Shown here piece after piece: positions 11,101 to 17,295 of a DNA stretch of 26,319 nt. Within the stretch, counting starts at the first letter, position 1, and each line of letters starts with the position of its first letter. Origin of the DNA: a virus; the IMG/VR virus record IMGVR_UViG_3300043587_000013, positions 1 to 26,319 of that record; one strand, written 5' to 3'. The translations under genes and the position numbers were made by a program. A model generated the notes under the pieces. It saw only the letters and a list, made by a program, of their open reading frames with translations. It had not been told where the DNA came from and ran no database searches.

Positions 11101-12326
11101 ATGTCGCTCTCTCCCGGCAACAGCTTCTCAGCCGCCAGCAGACGTTCGATCTCCTTGTTGTATTTCTGGGTCGCCGCGAACAGTGGATCGATACTGGCGC
11201 GCAACGCGTCCAGGTCGGTGTGGGCCGCGCCCATCTCGTGGATCGCCTTGACGTTCGCGTAATACGCGTCGGCGACCTTCGCCAGTTCAGCCGCGATCAC
11301 CTCGGCGCTGGACCCCAGCTTGCCGTGATCGGCGATGACGACCGCCATCTCTTTCTGATACTTCTGCAACGCGGCGGTGAGCGGATTGTACTTGGCCTCC
11401 AGTTGGTCAAGTTCTTTGAACGTCTGTTCCAGTTCCGCCTGACGCTTCGCTTTCTCCGCGCCATAAAGCGGGTTGGTGATGGTGAGCGTATTGTCGGTTT
11501 GACGCGCCACCGGAGCCGATCCCGGTGCCACGCGCGGGTCCAGGGTCATCTGGCTCGCCGCGACGACGCCAAGCTTCATGGTGCGGGCCGCGGCCTCGAT
11601 ATCGTGCATGCGCGCCTGCACGTCGGTCATGCCCTTAACCGCGTCGGAAGTGCTGTTGTACAGCCGCCTGTAGGCGTCCCCGGCCTCGTTTATCGATATG
11701 ACTTCCTCGTCCAGGGCGAACTTAACTTCCGCCAGCGCGGCGGCGAACGCCTTTTGCTGGGCTTCCAACGGCACCAGCTTGGCGCGCAGCCCATCGATAT
11801 CGACGGTGACTTCCTTTACCCCCTTGGACAGCCGTTCCGTCGTCGTGTTCATAAACGCCAGCGCGTCGGCGGCTTCAATGGTCCCGGCTTCCAACTGGCC
11901 CATGACGCCGATGAGTTCTTTCTCGCGCATCTCCAGTAGTTTCGTCCGCGCGATGGCCTCGTCGTCTTTGATCTTCTTGGCGATCAACAGCGTATCGACG
12001 CCTTTGATCGCCTGGCCGACCTTGCCCATCTCCCGCGACAGCGAGGTGTGGGCGAAGATCAGCGGGTCCATGCGGCCCAGGTAGGCGTCCGAGTCGGCTC
12101 TCGCCTTGCGGAGCGCCCCCGCCGTGATCGTCAGCGCGTCAGCTACATCTATTCCCGCTTCCGCTGCCCGTTCGGTGGCGGCGGTGTTCTCCATGATCTT
12201 GGCGGTGGTCTTGTCGAACTCGCGTTGCGCCGCTCGCTGCGCCGCCGCCAGTTGCGCCATGCTGAGTTCGGCCTGATCGGCATCGATAATAATCTCGGTA
12301 ACGATCCGATTTGTCGTGCCGCTCAC
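5145..12326 (-). CDS. Tail tape measure protein with embedded M15-like peptidase domain
   Basis: At 2393 residues this is the largest gene here. Tape measures set tail length and pass through the tail at DNA ejection. At roughly 0.15 nm per residue it implies a tail near 350 nm (inference). Order of parts: coiled-coil N-terminus with ~65-residue repeats of the type LDPLFAAxxKY (about 170-500); hydrophobic helix about 583-605; M15-type zinc peptidase about 860-970 with candidate zinc ligands H917, D924 and H965 and a DxxH acid at D962; three ~129-residue repeats (about 992-1380); Gly-rich hydrophobic segment about 1650-1705; four ~83-90-residue repeats (about 1890-2245). The start is GTG at 12326, overlapping the chaperone G-T stop as GTGA, with AAGGACT upstream. 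Confidence 0.93.
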   Translation of the reverse strand: MSGTTNRIVTEIIIDADQAELSMAQLAAAQRAAQREFDKTTAKIMENTAATERAAEAGIDVADALTITAGALRKARADSDAYLGRMDPLIFAHTSLSREMGKVGQAIKGVDTLLIAKKIKDDEAIARTKLLEMREKELIGVMGQLEAGTIEAADALAFMNTTTERLSKGVKEVTVDIDGLRAKLVPLEAQQKAFAAALAEVKFALDEEVISINEAGDAYRRLYNSTSDAVKGMTDVQARMHDIEAAARTMKLGVVAASQMTLDPRVAPGSAPVARQTDNTLTITNPLYGAEKAKRQAELEQTFKELDQLEAKYNPLTAALQKYQKEMAVVIADHGKLGSSAEVIAAELAKVADAYYANVKAIHEMGAAHTDLDALRASIDPLFAATQKYNKEIERLLAAEKLLPGESDIVTAAIKRTTEAYNAEVEAIKKRAGISTGGTGGPTDEELNRIRSGFDRLFAAGENYRAKLAQIAEWEKHATDGGAVADAGRRQALATYEKEADAIIGVGKGHADLSKKLNDGTASAGQMRFATQQLTVQMSQMFSGIATGQPIMITMIQQLHQVFDVAVSSGTLKKSIEFLTSSTSLMVIGFVAATAAIVAFGMAAESANARLGKLEQSLSGVRIDYKEMAKEADEAAKILARTTSLSTEDSRTVSNALAKAMDFKGNRNDIVILGQDIEKLSLALGEDIPAASKRFVDSMTSPSKAAEALIGRLHGFDTNLVESIRDLELAGKANDAFTMYLNRQRDALQNTRKATTEAQEAIERLGKAFTVAGQDGRNFLERLGQPFVTTFTGITNLIAGVMEKLRELGEKYPKTMVAVGQAASLIPVVGPVAGYAVDAATGASLFPSKPQQASDVAGMVVITAPGGARFTVMKELAPAFQYVIDQLERRGYAIDPNDVSSYRPGATVEGTGKMSMHSPGAAIDINARRNPVGSRGDMPEFVRELVKQFPGMKTGLDFSKIDAMHVGFDGADLAKIIPLIENYRIAVENANKAVANTPAKAAEVLKAGLEGIKEQLKVDPTNEAYLQYQEDLLKRYYEAVPATKALVRSIRETVDANISAKDAALAGVDASIIQENRNKANAEAIRLVGKESEKLVPLQIALQAEYDAITTSVERKIAAEAQGTPEKTAQALERQLKVTQQLRREDPGNVALQQRETQLIKDIHDAIPAFDLHIRQIKEETDAAGRMSLAWQHGSEAAQIQANREKALARVRQEYGPLTAQRIAAEKQLNEAYDAQLESVRKLEADTAANTPARRAEEIATKLRYAQQAAANNPASAALAQQAAQLTKELYDSVPAIDLQVRALKEDTAANEALAESWRKGAEAAFHTEIANKALAEANKHYKEGSDQAITATALLTVEMEKQAAAAARVTLNKANVTTRDEIALVELQTKTLGMNADARELVIQKMKDEIAVKNMATGADKPGREERLALLGDLARQNQALKNTEASVNALGSAFTQAFDSIGNAITQAFISGQGAAVNWKNVMVASAQQVLQAFLKLAFVGPFLNYLGVGPTQPTLDLALSGLFSGGAGAASGRVTDDTSGRSTNGIGGSLSSVGTSGAGFIADALGLKSGIGGSINSYLGGPGGSLFAVQGGGTIFGTPISGAGSLFGSGPLTAAGPGMSTLGGTLGGIGGGFVLGSLAGEGIQGARGTTGYAPEIGAAAGAIAGAIIGSIIPGVGTLIGGLIGGTLGGGAGGFIGPKKASPFSSTLLSLSDGRAQVGQTLGQGVDTDAERTQALTDVQNLNTYLDQTALKLTSLGEVGQLGTNSPHGFQDPSKFKDLASGFSQLRFSSDDPNLNKYLQGRGFEDSATLQKAISDYHVLVENTIPTLMNFGKTTGSVEAAVKELNDAFNAAVEGSKKYGLATEDLTKAQAAGEAKIRDAANAQIRDFDTTLRIRRMQANGEDPQAIALASFDQGAQQQRDAFKKQLVDTFGDAFVTTAYYADQMRQLEETLAVEREAIARQAAERILAQFKQLRQINENLDVRAMNASGADAQTKELFSFDTRARQERESFGDQLAGIYGETYRTTADYLNEMNRLETVQGAERLQIVQKYAEAITAAWKSLTRADEDFNVRINAATKSTSPYDDLNKELYSFDVRARREREDFSDGMIASFGEAFRATQAYADQMALEERTLGAERLAIIRKYNEQIAAAWKTVVAADEDLNARRVNAGSASAQDKELFSFDLSASRQRVAFRDQLIGLFGDSYTASQSYADQMSLLEVTLGEERLAIVKKYADEITAKSEAAAATAAGSITSLVAYAQGLQTSNASPLSPQDQLALARSRFNAVAGAAGAGDYTSIQQLQGYADTFLNASRAVFGSGEAYVSDFQRVLEALGAVANVAPDTLTASVLQVETRTQTAELVSSLADLKAAVDNITTQLRQNASAPARIAA
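5590..6665 (-). repeat. Four tandem ~83-90-residue coding repeats in the tape measure C-terminus
   Basis: Four consecutive units read on the minus strand, each beginning with a D-x-x-R core (FDTTLRIRR, LDVRAMNAS, FNVRINAAT, LNARRVNAG). Each continues with a SFD box, then an R-x-x-F helix, then YADQM or a similar word, then ERLAIVxKYA. The units are clearly related in protein but diverged, so they are old duplications, not recent copies. They look like a helical coiled-coil module. Confidence 0.75.
8190..9350 (-). repeat. Three tandem ~129-residue coding repeats in the tape measure middle
   Basis: Units start near 9350, 8962 and 8574, a constant step of about 388 nt. Each begins with a TPAK, TPEK or TPAR word and continues through a helix ending in AVPATK, AIPAFD or SVPAID, then IRE or LKE, then a long Ala/Glu-rich helix. 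They directly follow the M15-like domain and look like a helical rod. Confidence 0.7.
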
Positions 12327-13134
12327 TGTTCGGAGTCCTTTTGCGCCTGCGCCTGGGCGCGCAGCCAGAGGTCATCCATCCGCTCGATCAAAGCGACCTC
12401 CCACGACAAAAGGCTCAGACCCGACAGGCGCGAAAACGCCTCGATATCTGGCCATTCCAGCGGCGAATGGCCAAAGCCATTGCCGCCTTTCCGTCCACGC
12501 AGTCGGTGATAGACACGCCACAAATACATCATGGACATCGGGAATTCCGGCATCCACAACTCGGCCTCGTATTCGGCCCGCTTGTCCGCGCGCCGTGAAC
12601 GGTTCAGCAAACCTTCAAGGGTTTCCCGCCAGGAAACCCCTTTTTTGTCTACTGCGTTAAGTCTGAACTCACACTCGGCGAAGTCGGTGAGGTCGTCGCC
12701 GAGCGTTTTGTAAAAGACTCGTCGGAATTGAAATACTCCAGAAGCTGTAAGTAAACTTTCCCGAACGACGGATCGAGCAACAGACCCACGACGTTGTCGC
12801 GCGTGTAGGGATAGTCGTTCCCGTTCAGCTTGATCGGGGTCCAGCCCAGGACGCGGGTGGCGAAGCTTTCCGCGTTCTCCCGGCGCATGTCGTCCGGTGT
12901 GCGATCCGGCTCGATCCATTTGCGCCGGTTGACCACCGCCTGTTCGCGCAGCCGGGTTAGCCGCAGCGCGTCCCGCGCGGCGATGTTCGCCGACTCGATG
13001 GATTTGGGATGGCCGGGACCGGCGAGCGTCCACACCCATGTGGTCGGCGCGCCGGTCAACGGATGAACGATGGCCAGTTCATCCGTCTCCGTCGATTTGA
13101 GGTCACTGAGATCGAAAGCGTCCCCGTTCTCCAT
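12323..13134 (-). CDS. Tail assembly chaperone G-T fusion made by -1 frameshift
   Basis: The second frame of the chaperone region (stop TGA at 12325-12323) has no independent start with a good ribosome site, but it carries a typical T-type domain including GVSWRETLEGLLNR and ELWMPEFPMSMMYLW. It is -1 relative to the upstream frame. A slip at TTT (12714-12712) or AAA (12708-12706) gives a 270-residue fusion in either case. Lambda-like phages make G and G-T in a fixed ratio; both help assemble the tail tube on the tape measure. The gene sits between tube and tape measure, as expected, and its stop overlaps the tape measure GTG. The exact slip codon is uncertain because no canonical in-phase heptamer precedes the frame-0 stop. 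Confidence 0.75.
12619..12646. other. Perfect 8-bp hairpin flanked by T6 (plus strand) or A6G (minus strand)
   Basis: The plus strand reads GGGTTTCC, loop CGCCA, GGAAACCC, then C and six T. On the plus strand this has the form of an intrinsic terminator for antisense transcripts. On the coding minus strand it is AAAAAAG followed at once by the hairpin, two codons after the frame-0 stop of chaperone G. Both readings are described in the findings; which of them is used is unknown. Confidence 0.5.
12649..13134 (-). CDS. Tail assembly chaperone G (frame-0 product)
   Basis: A 161-residue protein following the tail tube gene by 15 nt. ATG at 13134 is preceded by AAGGAG at a 5-nt spacing; the in-frame GTG at 13140 overlaps that ribosome site and is rejected. 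The middle (LGWTPIKLNGNDYPYTRDNV, then LLLDPSFGKVYLQLLEYF) matches the conserved core of G-type chaperones. The last ~18 residues after ESFTK are Ser/Thr-rich and look like out-of-frame tail sequence ending at TAG 12651-12649. This fits a termination product made when frameshifting does not happen. Confidence 0.85.
   Translation of the reverse strand: MENGDAFDLSDLKSTETDELAIVHPLTGAPTTWVWTLAGPGHPKSIESANIAARDALRLTRLREQAVVNRRKWIEPDRTPDDMRRENAESFATRVLGWTPIKLNGNDYPYTRDNVVGLLLDPSFGKVYLQLLEYFNSDESFTKRSATTSPTSPSVSSDLTQ
12704..12715 (-). other. Candidate -1 slip site of the chaperone
   Basis: On the minus strand the tract TTTTACAAAACG lies here. Frame-0 codons are TTT ACA AAA CGC. Both TTT and AAA are preceded by a matching base, so a single tRNA can re-pair after a -1 step, but neither site has the two-codon X XXY YYZ pattern. 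The downstream -1 frame becomes conserved a few codons later, so the slip must lie at or just after this point. Confidence 0.45.
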
Positions 13135-13149
13135 AAGCACTCCTTTTTG

Positions 13150-14397
13150 TTAAGACGAACTCTGGATCTTGATCATCGTCGCATCGTAACCAGCCCCGCC
13201 GTTGTCCATGCCGACCAGCGCCATGGGCACCGTGATGGATTGCGTGCGCGGCCCGCCTTCTTTCGAATAGGCGCTCTTCGACAAGCCGCCAAGGGTAAGA
13301 TTCGGAACCGTAATTGATACGAAACTCTTAGGTTCCGCCTCGTTCTCCACCGCGAGGATATGGATGGAGTACTGCGTTTCGGCTACGAAATCATTGAGGA
13401 ACTGCAAGTCTTTTCGCAAACACGTAAAGTTGATGCCGATTCCCATCTGACCCGTGAACACATCCGGCCCATATTTTATGTTTCCGGAGCCGAACACGTC
13501 TGGGCTCATCGGGGTGATGTCCATGGTCAGGTCGAAGCTGGTCAGATCGACCATGTCCTGGGTGCCGATGCGGACAGTGGCATCCACGACCGCCAGCGGC
13601 AGGGTCGAGGAGGGGACCGGCGCGGTGAACACAGGTGCCGACGCGGAGGGGTAGGTCTGCATCTGCCCGGTCCCCACACCGCTGGGATCGACCGTGATGA
13701 TCCCGTTCGGAGCCATGCCAATCCGCATCGCGCCCCACACGAAATCGGACATCACCTCGGAGGTGTCCACGTCGATCTCGTATTCCTCGACGGTGAAATA
13801 CCGTTTGATCAGTTGCGTACCCGTTTGGATCAGCTTCTTGCCTGGGCGGGTCACCGTGAACGAGGCGTCCGCCGTGGGAACGGCGACAAGCTGTTCGCCG
13901 ACCGTGATGACGGTGGGCGTCAGGTTGGTGATGCGGAGGTTCTTGCCGTTGTTCAGCGGCTCGCTGTGGTTGGACAGGCGGATGATATCACCAACCCGCA
14001 GCCCCGCCGTGATCCATGATCCGGCCGCGGCGGTGATGGTGCCGCCGCCGACGCCGGTCGCGGTGACGATGGACACCAGCCCACCCGTGGACTCGGTGAT
14101 CGTCAGATCAGCGGTTGACCATGTGTCGCGCATGATCGCCTCGATGATGCTGTCGAAGCTGCCGATGGAGCCTTCCGCGCTCCACGCGCCCACGGTTTTT
14201 TGGATCCCGTGACGACCCCTTGTCCTCATACCATCGTAACGAACTTCGTTACTCTCGGTGGCGGCCTTGGTGAGGCTTCCGCCCGACCCGCCAGCCACGC
14301 GCAGGATGGACGCACCGGCACCCGTGGCGGGCACGCCGAGCGCGGTCTGGGCTTTGTAGGCGACGATGGAGTTGGATTGAGTTTGATATACGGGCAT
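13150..14397 (-). CDS. Major tail tube protein
   Basis: A 415-residue protein placed between the tail terminator and the chaperone, the normal site of the tube gene. The start (MPVYQTQSNSIVAYKAQT, residues 1-18) and the next stretch resemble the Phage_tube_2 type of tube proteins. Beta-strand-rich segments follow (TFTVTRPGK-like strands near 170, a DLTSFDLTMDIT strand near 285). It is longer than many tube proteins, so an extra surface domain is possible. ATG at 14397 has AAAGGAG 7 nt before it. The stop is TAA at 13152-13150. It probably polymerises into the tail lumen around the tape measure. Confidence 0.8.
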   Translation of the reverse strand: MPVYQTQSNSIVAYKAQTALGVPATGAGASILRVAGGSGGSLTKAATESNEVRYDGMRTRGRHGIQKTVGAWSAEGSIGSFDSIIEAIMRDTWSTADLTITESTGGLVSIVTATGVGGGTITAAAGSWITAGLRVGDIIRLSNHSEPLNNGKNLRITNLTPTVITVGEQLVAVPTADASFTVTRPGKKLIQTGTQLIKRYFTVEEYEIDVDTSEVMSDFVWGAMRIGMAPNGIITVDPSGVGTGQMQTYPSASAPVFTAPVPSSTLPLAVVDATVRIGTQDMVDLTSFDLTMDITPMSPDVFGSGNIKYGPDVFTGQMGIGINFTCLRKDLQFLNDFVAETQYSIHILAVENEAEPKSFVSITVPNLTLGGLSKSAYSKEGGPRTQSITVPMALVGMDNGGAGYDATMIKIQSSS

Positions 14398-14439
14398 TTC
14401 TGACTCCTTTCGAGAGCGAACCGTTGGTTAGCGAACCTT

Positions 14440-14877
14440 TCAGTTCGTGTAGTAGAAATCGAAGGGCACGCTACAAAGCAGAATCGCATAGTTCCCTGCT
14501 TCATCCGTCGCCACGCTGTCGTAAGCCGAGAAGTCAAGAGTTCTGACTGTCTGTCCGAGTTCGGGCACCCTGCCGAATTCAGCCCTTTCCATGAAAGCCG
14601 CCAGCGCGTCGGCGACCTCCAGGGAATCATCCATCCCGGTATTCCAGGGTGCCCAGATGTAGAACCGTATCAATCCGGGGTGGATATAAAGTTGGTTGCC
14701 ACGCTGGCTGAACCCGGTCAGCGCGTTGTAGCCACCGATAATTTCGCATTCCACGAACGGCGAAGCGGTCTGCATCGGGTCTTGCCCGTCCCAGTTCTCG
14801 TTCGCCCACCGCAGTGGAAGCGCGTTGAAGTTGGCGTCCACATGCGCGCGGATCGCCTTGATCGCCGGTCCCAGCAT
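14440..14877 (-). CDS. Tail terminator/completion protein
   Basis: A 145-residue protein directly after the gp10-like gene and before the tube. Position, size and mixed alpha/beta pattern (N-terminal helix MLGPAIKAIRAHVDANF, then strands LYIHPGLIRFYIW and a helix SLEVADALAAFM) fit the tail terminator fold, which caps the tail tube and docks to the head connector. ATG at 14877 is preceded by GAGGTAACAA, and the stop codon of the upstream gene (TAA) lies inside that ribosome region, so translation is likely coupled. The exact family is not certain from reading alone. Confidence 0.65.
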   Translation of the reverse strand: MLGPAIKAIRAHVDANFNALPLRWANENWDGQDPMQTASPFVECEIIGGYNALTGFSQRGNQLYIHPGLIRFYIWAPWNTGMDDSLEVADALAAFMERAEFGRVPELGQTVRTLDFSAYDSVATDEAGNYAILLCSVPFDFYYTN

Positions 14878-14880
14878 TTG

Positions 14881-15621
14881 TTACCTCGCTTCGATCTCCA
14901 GCGCCGGGAAACGGTCTTTCGCGTCGTTGCCGTGGCGCGGCCCGCCCTGCGAATGGAAGCGTCCCAGTTTGTTTCGCCTTGGCGTGCGCGCGATGGCCTC
15001 TTGCTCGATCAGCGCGCCCTCGACGTTGCCGTGATAGGCGAAACGGATGATCGCGATCTTTTCGTATTTGTTCTTCAGGTCGCGCGCGGTGACCTCGTAG
15101 ACGCCGTCCGGTGCCTGGGAGGACAGGCCGGGGCGGCGCTGGGTCAGCCGCGCGCGATACTTGTGCTTCGCCCCACCCTCGATCTTACGTGCGTAGGGCT
15201 TGACATTGATGATGACGATCTTGTCGCCCTTCTTGAGTTCCACCTTGGTGCCGCCCTGCAACATCGCGTCGCGGCGCACGCCGTTGACGTAGAGCCAGTG
15301 GTTGTCGCGGTAGTGCCCGTGTCTGCCGGGGCCGACCGGCGAACGGGTGATCAACAGCCGCAGCGCCTCATCGACCACATTGGTGTGCAGATGGAAGATC
15401 GTGTCGGTGACCGATTGCGCCTGTTCCAGCGGCTTGCCGATCTGGCCGTCCACGATCCGTTCAATCGGAGCCGTGGAGCCGAACGCCTGCATGATGGCTT
15501 GCTGGTTCAGATCCGTCAGCCGCTTCGTCTCGCTGATCAGCATCTCACGGGTATTCGCGCGATAAATCTTGATCAGGTCATCGACCTTTTGTGGCGTGAA
15601 ACCCAGCATCCCGGCCATCAC
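14881..15621 (-). CDS. HK97 gp10-like neck/tail-completion protein
   Basis: A 246-residue protein whose middle contains RSPVGPGRHGHYRDNHWLYV (about 93-112) and VKPYARKIEGG (about 142-152). These match the gp10-type pattern of an SPVDTG-like turn followed by a YA-x-x-x-E-x-G motif. Such proteins sit at the head-tail junction. The start is GTG at 15621, overlapping the previous stop as GTGA; an ATG at 15618 would give nearly the same protein. The C-terminal ~45 residues are basic and proline- or glycine-rich (TPRRNKLGRFHSQGG), longer than in typical gp10 proteins, and may bind DNA or another neck protein. Confidence 0.75.
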   Translation of the reverse strand: MMAGMLGFTPQKVDDLIKIYRANTREMLISETKRLTDLNQQAIMQAFGSTAPIERIVDGQIGKPLEQAQSVTDTIFHLHTNVVDEALRLLITRSPVGPGRHGHYRDNHWLYVNGVRRDAMLQGGTKVELKKGDKIVIINVKPYARKIEGGAKHKYRARLTQRRPGLSSQAPDGVYEVTARDLKNKYEKIAIIRFAYHGNVEGALIEQEAIARTPRRNKLGRFHSQGGPRHGNDAKDRFPALEIEAR

Positions 15622-15968
15622 GCCATCCCCATTACCTGCATGATATGCTCCGCGATCACGCCACCGGGCGCGGCGACCTGAACGCCCTGCACGGTGTAGG
15701 TCGTCGCGGCGATGATGATCTGATCACCCCTGCGGATCGGCGCTGGCCAACCGCTGGCGGCGATCTCCTTGTTCGACACCCGCACATCAATGCGACCCTG
15801 CACGACGCCGCCCACGGCCTCCCCAGGCGCTACAAACGTGGGCACGCATTTCAACGTCACCTCGACCCGCGGCTGGGTTTTGGTCGCCAGGCGGATCAAC
15901 GTGCCCGGTTCGCCGACCCGCGCGATGGCGTCGGCCACCTGTTTGGCGACATAGTCCCCTTTGTTCAC
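15618..15968 (-). CDS. Head-tail adaptor/joining protein
   Basis: A 116-residue protein between the gp6-like connector and the gp10-like protein, the usual place of the head-tail adaptor (HK97 gp7 or lambda FII type). The C-terminal half, RRGDQIIIAATTYTVQGVQV and on to IMQVMGMA, shows the beta-barrel pattern typical of these stoppers. I prefer GTG at 15968: it overlaps the connector stop as GTGA and has CAGGA 9 nt upstream. A TTG at 16004 in the same frame would add 12 residues without a clear ribosome site. The family is inferred from position, size and strand pattern. Confidence 0.65.
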   Translation of the reverse strand: MNKGDYVAKQVADAIARVGEPGTLIRLATKTQPRVEVTLKCVPTFVAPGEAVGGVVQGRIDVRVSNKEIAASGWPAPIRRGDQIIIAATTYTVQGVQVAAPGGVIAEHIMQVMGMA

Positions 15969-16630
15969 GCGTTGAATTCCTGAAACGGTTGCAGCATGTC
16001 GCAAATCTCTGGCGGCAGCGCCGACGTGTTCGGCATCGTCATGCTGTTGTATTCTTCCTTGATGACGCCTGGGATTTCCTGCGAGCGAAGGAACCGGTCA
16101 CGGCCCCAGGTGTCATTGCGGATCTTCAGCAGCGACAGGCATGCCGCCTGCAAATCGGGCGGCAAATTGTTCGGGTCGTAACCACCGGTATAAACGATCT
16201 CCAGGCTCATCATGGCGCTGTTCGACCAATGCCACGACCAATAAGACCGTTGCCCCTCACTGAGCCGCCACAGCCGCCCGCGGTAGGCATCAAGCTGGTA
16301 ATCATCCGCGGACAGCGGCGGATCATCATCGACCGAGCCGAACGACACGATCTCGGTCACCGGATAACGCCGCAGGGTCAGGGGCCGGATCTCCACCGAG
16401 ACTTCCGGCAGATACCAGAAATCAGTGCCATGCCACGTCTCGCTGACCGTCTCCCTGATCAGGGTGCGATTGCAGTGCCGCTCGATATAGACGCTCGTCT
16501 CGCGTATCCAGCGCGCCAGGCGGGCATCGTTCTCGTCGGTGGTGATGCCGAGTTCCTCTTTCGCGATCTCCAGCGTCGTCAGGTCGTGCGACGCCGCCGG
16601 CTCGATCACCTCGATGATAGAAGATTTCAT
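15965..16630 (-). CDS. Head-tail connector protein, gp6-like
   Basis: A 221-residue protein with the gp6-type layout: an N-terminal helical region (TTLEIAKEELGITTDENDA, about 18-36; ARLARWIRETSVYIERHCNR, about 36-55) and later a TGGYDPNNLPPDLQAACLSL motif (about 148-167). The TGGYD...LP..l..A signature is characteristic of DNA-packaging connector proteins that form a ring under the portal. ATG at 16630 overlaps the methyltransferase stop as ATGA, so this essential gene is translationally tied to the two enzyme genes before it. The adaptor follows with a GTGA overlap. Confidence 0.8.
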   Translation of the reverse strand: MKSSIIEVIEPAASHDLTTLEIAKEELGITTDENDARLARWIRETSVYIERHCNRTLIRETVSETWHGTDFWYLPEVSVEIRPLTLRRYPVTEIVSFGSVDDDPPLSADDYQLDAYRGRLWRLSEGQRSYWSWHWSNSAMMSLEIVYTGGYDPNNLPPDLQAACLSLLKIRNDTWGRDRFLRSQEIPGVIKEEYNSMTMPNTSALPPEICDMLQPFQEFNA

Positions 16631-17295
16631 GGGCGCACCCGCCGGAACGCGAACGAGGTGATCCCCTCGCGGCCCAGGATCGTCTCCACGTCACTGACCT
16701 CGCGCAGCTTCCAACCAAGCCCGTCCATGAAAATGATCAGGCCCGCCTTACTGAAGTACCAATAATGCTCATCCTTCCGATAGTGTTTCGACTTCAACAC
16801 CTCGGCGGGACCAGGAAAGACCGGAAGCGAAATGAAGACGCTGTCCTCGACCTGTTCCAACAGTTTTGGAAAATCAGGGATATGCTCCAGGCTGTCCCAG
16901 AACGACATCGCCAGGCACGGCTGGCGGTAGGGGTTCCACAGCTTCTCCTGGGCCTTGAGCCAGGCGACCCCCGCCGGGTTCACGTCATAACCCCAGGTGA
17001 ACGGTCTGGCGTCCACGAAGGCCCCGCTGCCGATGCCGATATCAACGAGGTGACCCTGGTAATGCCGCGCGACCAGCGCGACGCGCGCCACGTTCAGCCG
17101 CGCTCCCAGTTCGGTGCGAGCGTATGCCTGATACTTTTCGAAGTAGGCCTCGTCATAAATCTGCGTGCCGCCGGTCGCCGGGTAATACCCGTAGCCCAGT
17201 TCGGGAAACCAGCAGAGTTCAGTGGACAGCGCCTTCGTCAGGCTGCGCGGGAGGATCGGGAAAGGCGTGGTAAGGCACTCGCCCAGCGACGCCAT
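16627..17295 (-). CDS. Class I SAM-dependent methyltransferase (type 11/23-like)
   Basis: A 222-residue enzyme. Motif I VDIGIGSGAF (about 84-93) binds S-adenosylmethionine, GYDVNP (102-107) provides the acidic residue for the ribose, and SFWDSLEHIPD (131-141) is the usual post-II motif of small-molecule or polysaccharide methyltransferases. HYWYFSKAGL (177-186) is also typical. No DNA-recognition domain or NPPY motif is seen, so DNA methylation is unlikely. It is preceded by a glycosyltransferase-like gene with a 58-nt overlap and followed by the connector with an ATGA overlap. ATG at 17295 is chosen to limit the overlap. ATG at 17349 has a better ribosome site (AAGGGAG) and would add 18 residues. 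The substrate is unknown; a sugar or a glycosylated virion protein is a reasonable guess. Confidence 0.8.
   Translation of the reverse strand: MASLGECLTTPFPILPRSLTKALSTELCWFPELGYGYYPATGGTQIYDEAYFEKYQAYARTELGARLNVARVALVARHYQGHLVDIGIGSGAFVDARPFTWGYDVNPAGVAWLKAQEKLWNPYRQPCLAMSFWDSLEHIPDFPKLLEQVEDSVFISLPVFPGPAEVLKSKHYRKDEHYWYFSKAGLIIFMDGLGWKLREVSDVETILGREGITSFAFRRVRP

Noticed and set aside
10647-11939. Long plus-strand open frame (430 codons) within the tape measure
   Set aside because: It is the antisense shadow of a high-GC gene; Arg/Leu/Val-rich composition with no motif and no ribosome site.
12745-12751. GGGAAAG tract resembling the lambda G-T slippery site
   Set aside because: Codon phase is GGG AAA, not G GGA AAG, so it cannot serve as a standard -1 heptamer in frame 0.
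14236-14252. Palindrome GTAACGAA-C-TTCGTTAC
   Set aside because: It lies inside the tail tube coding sequence, where it encodes ordinary residues; one such 8-bp inverted repeat is plausible by chance in 26 kb.
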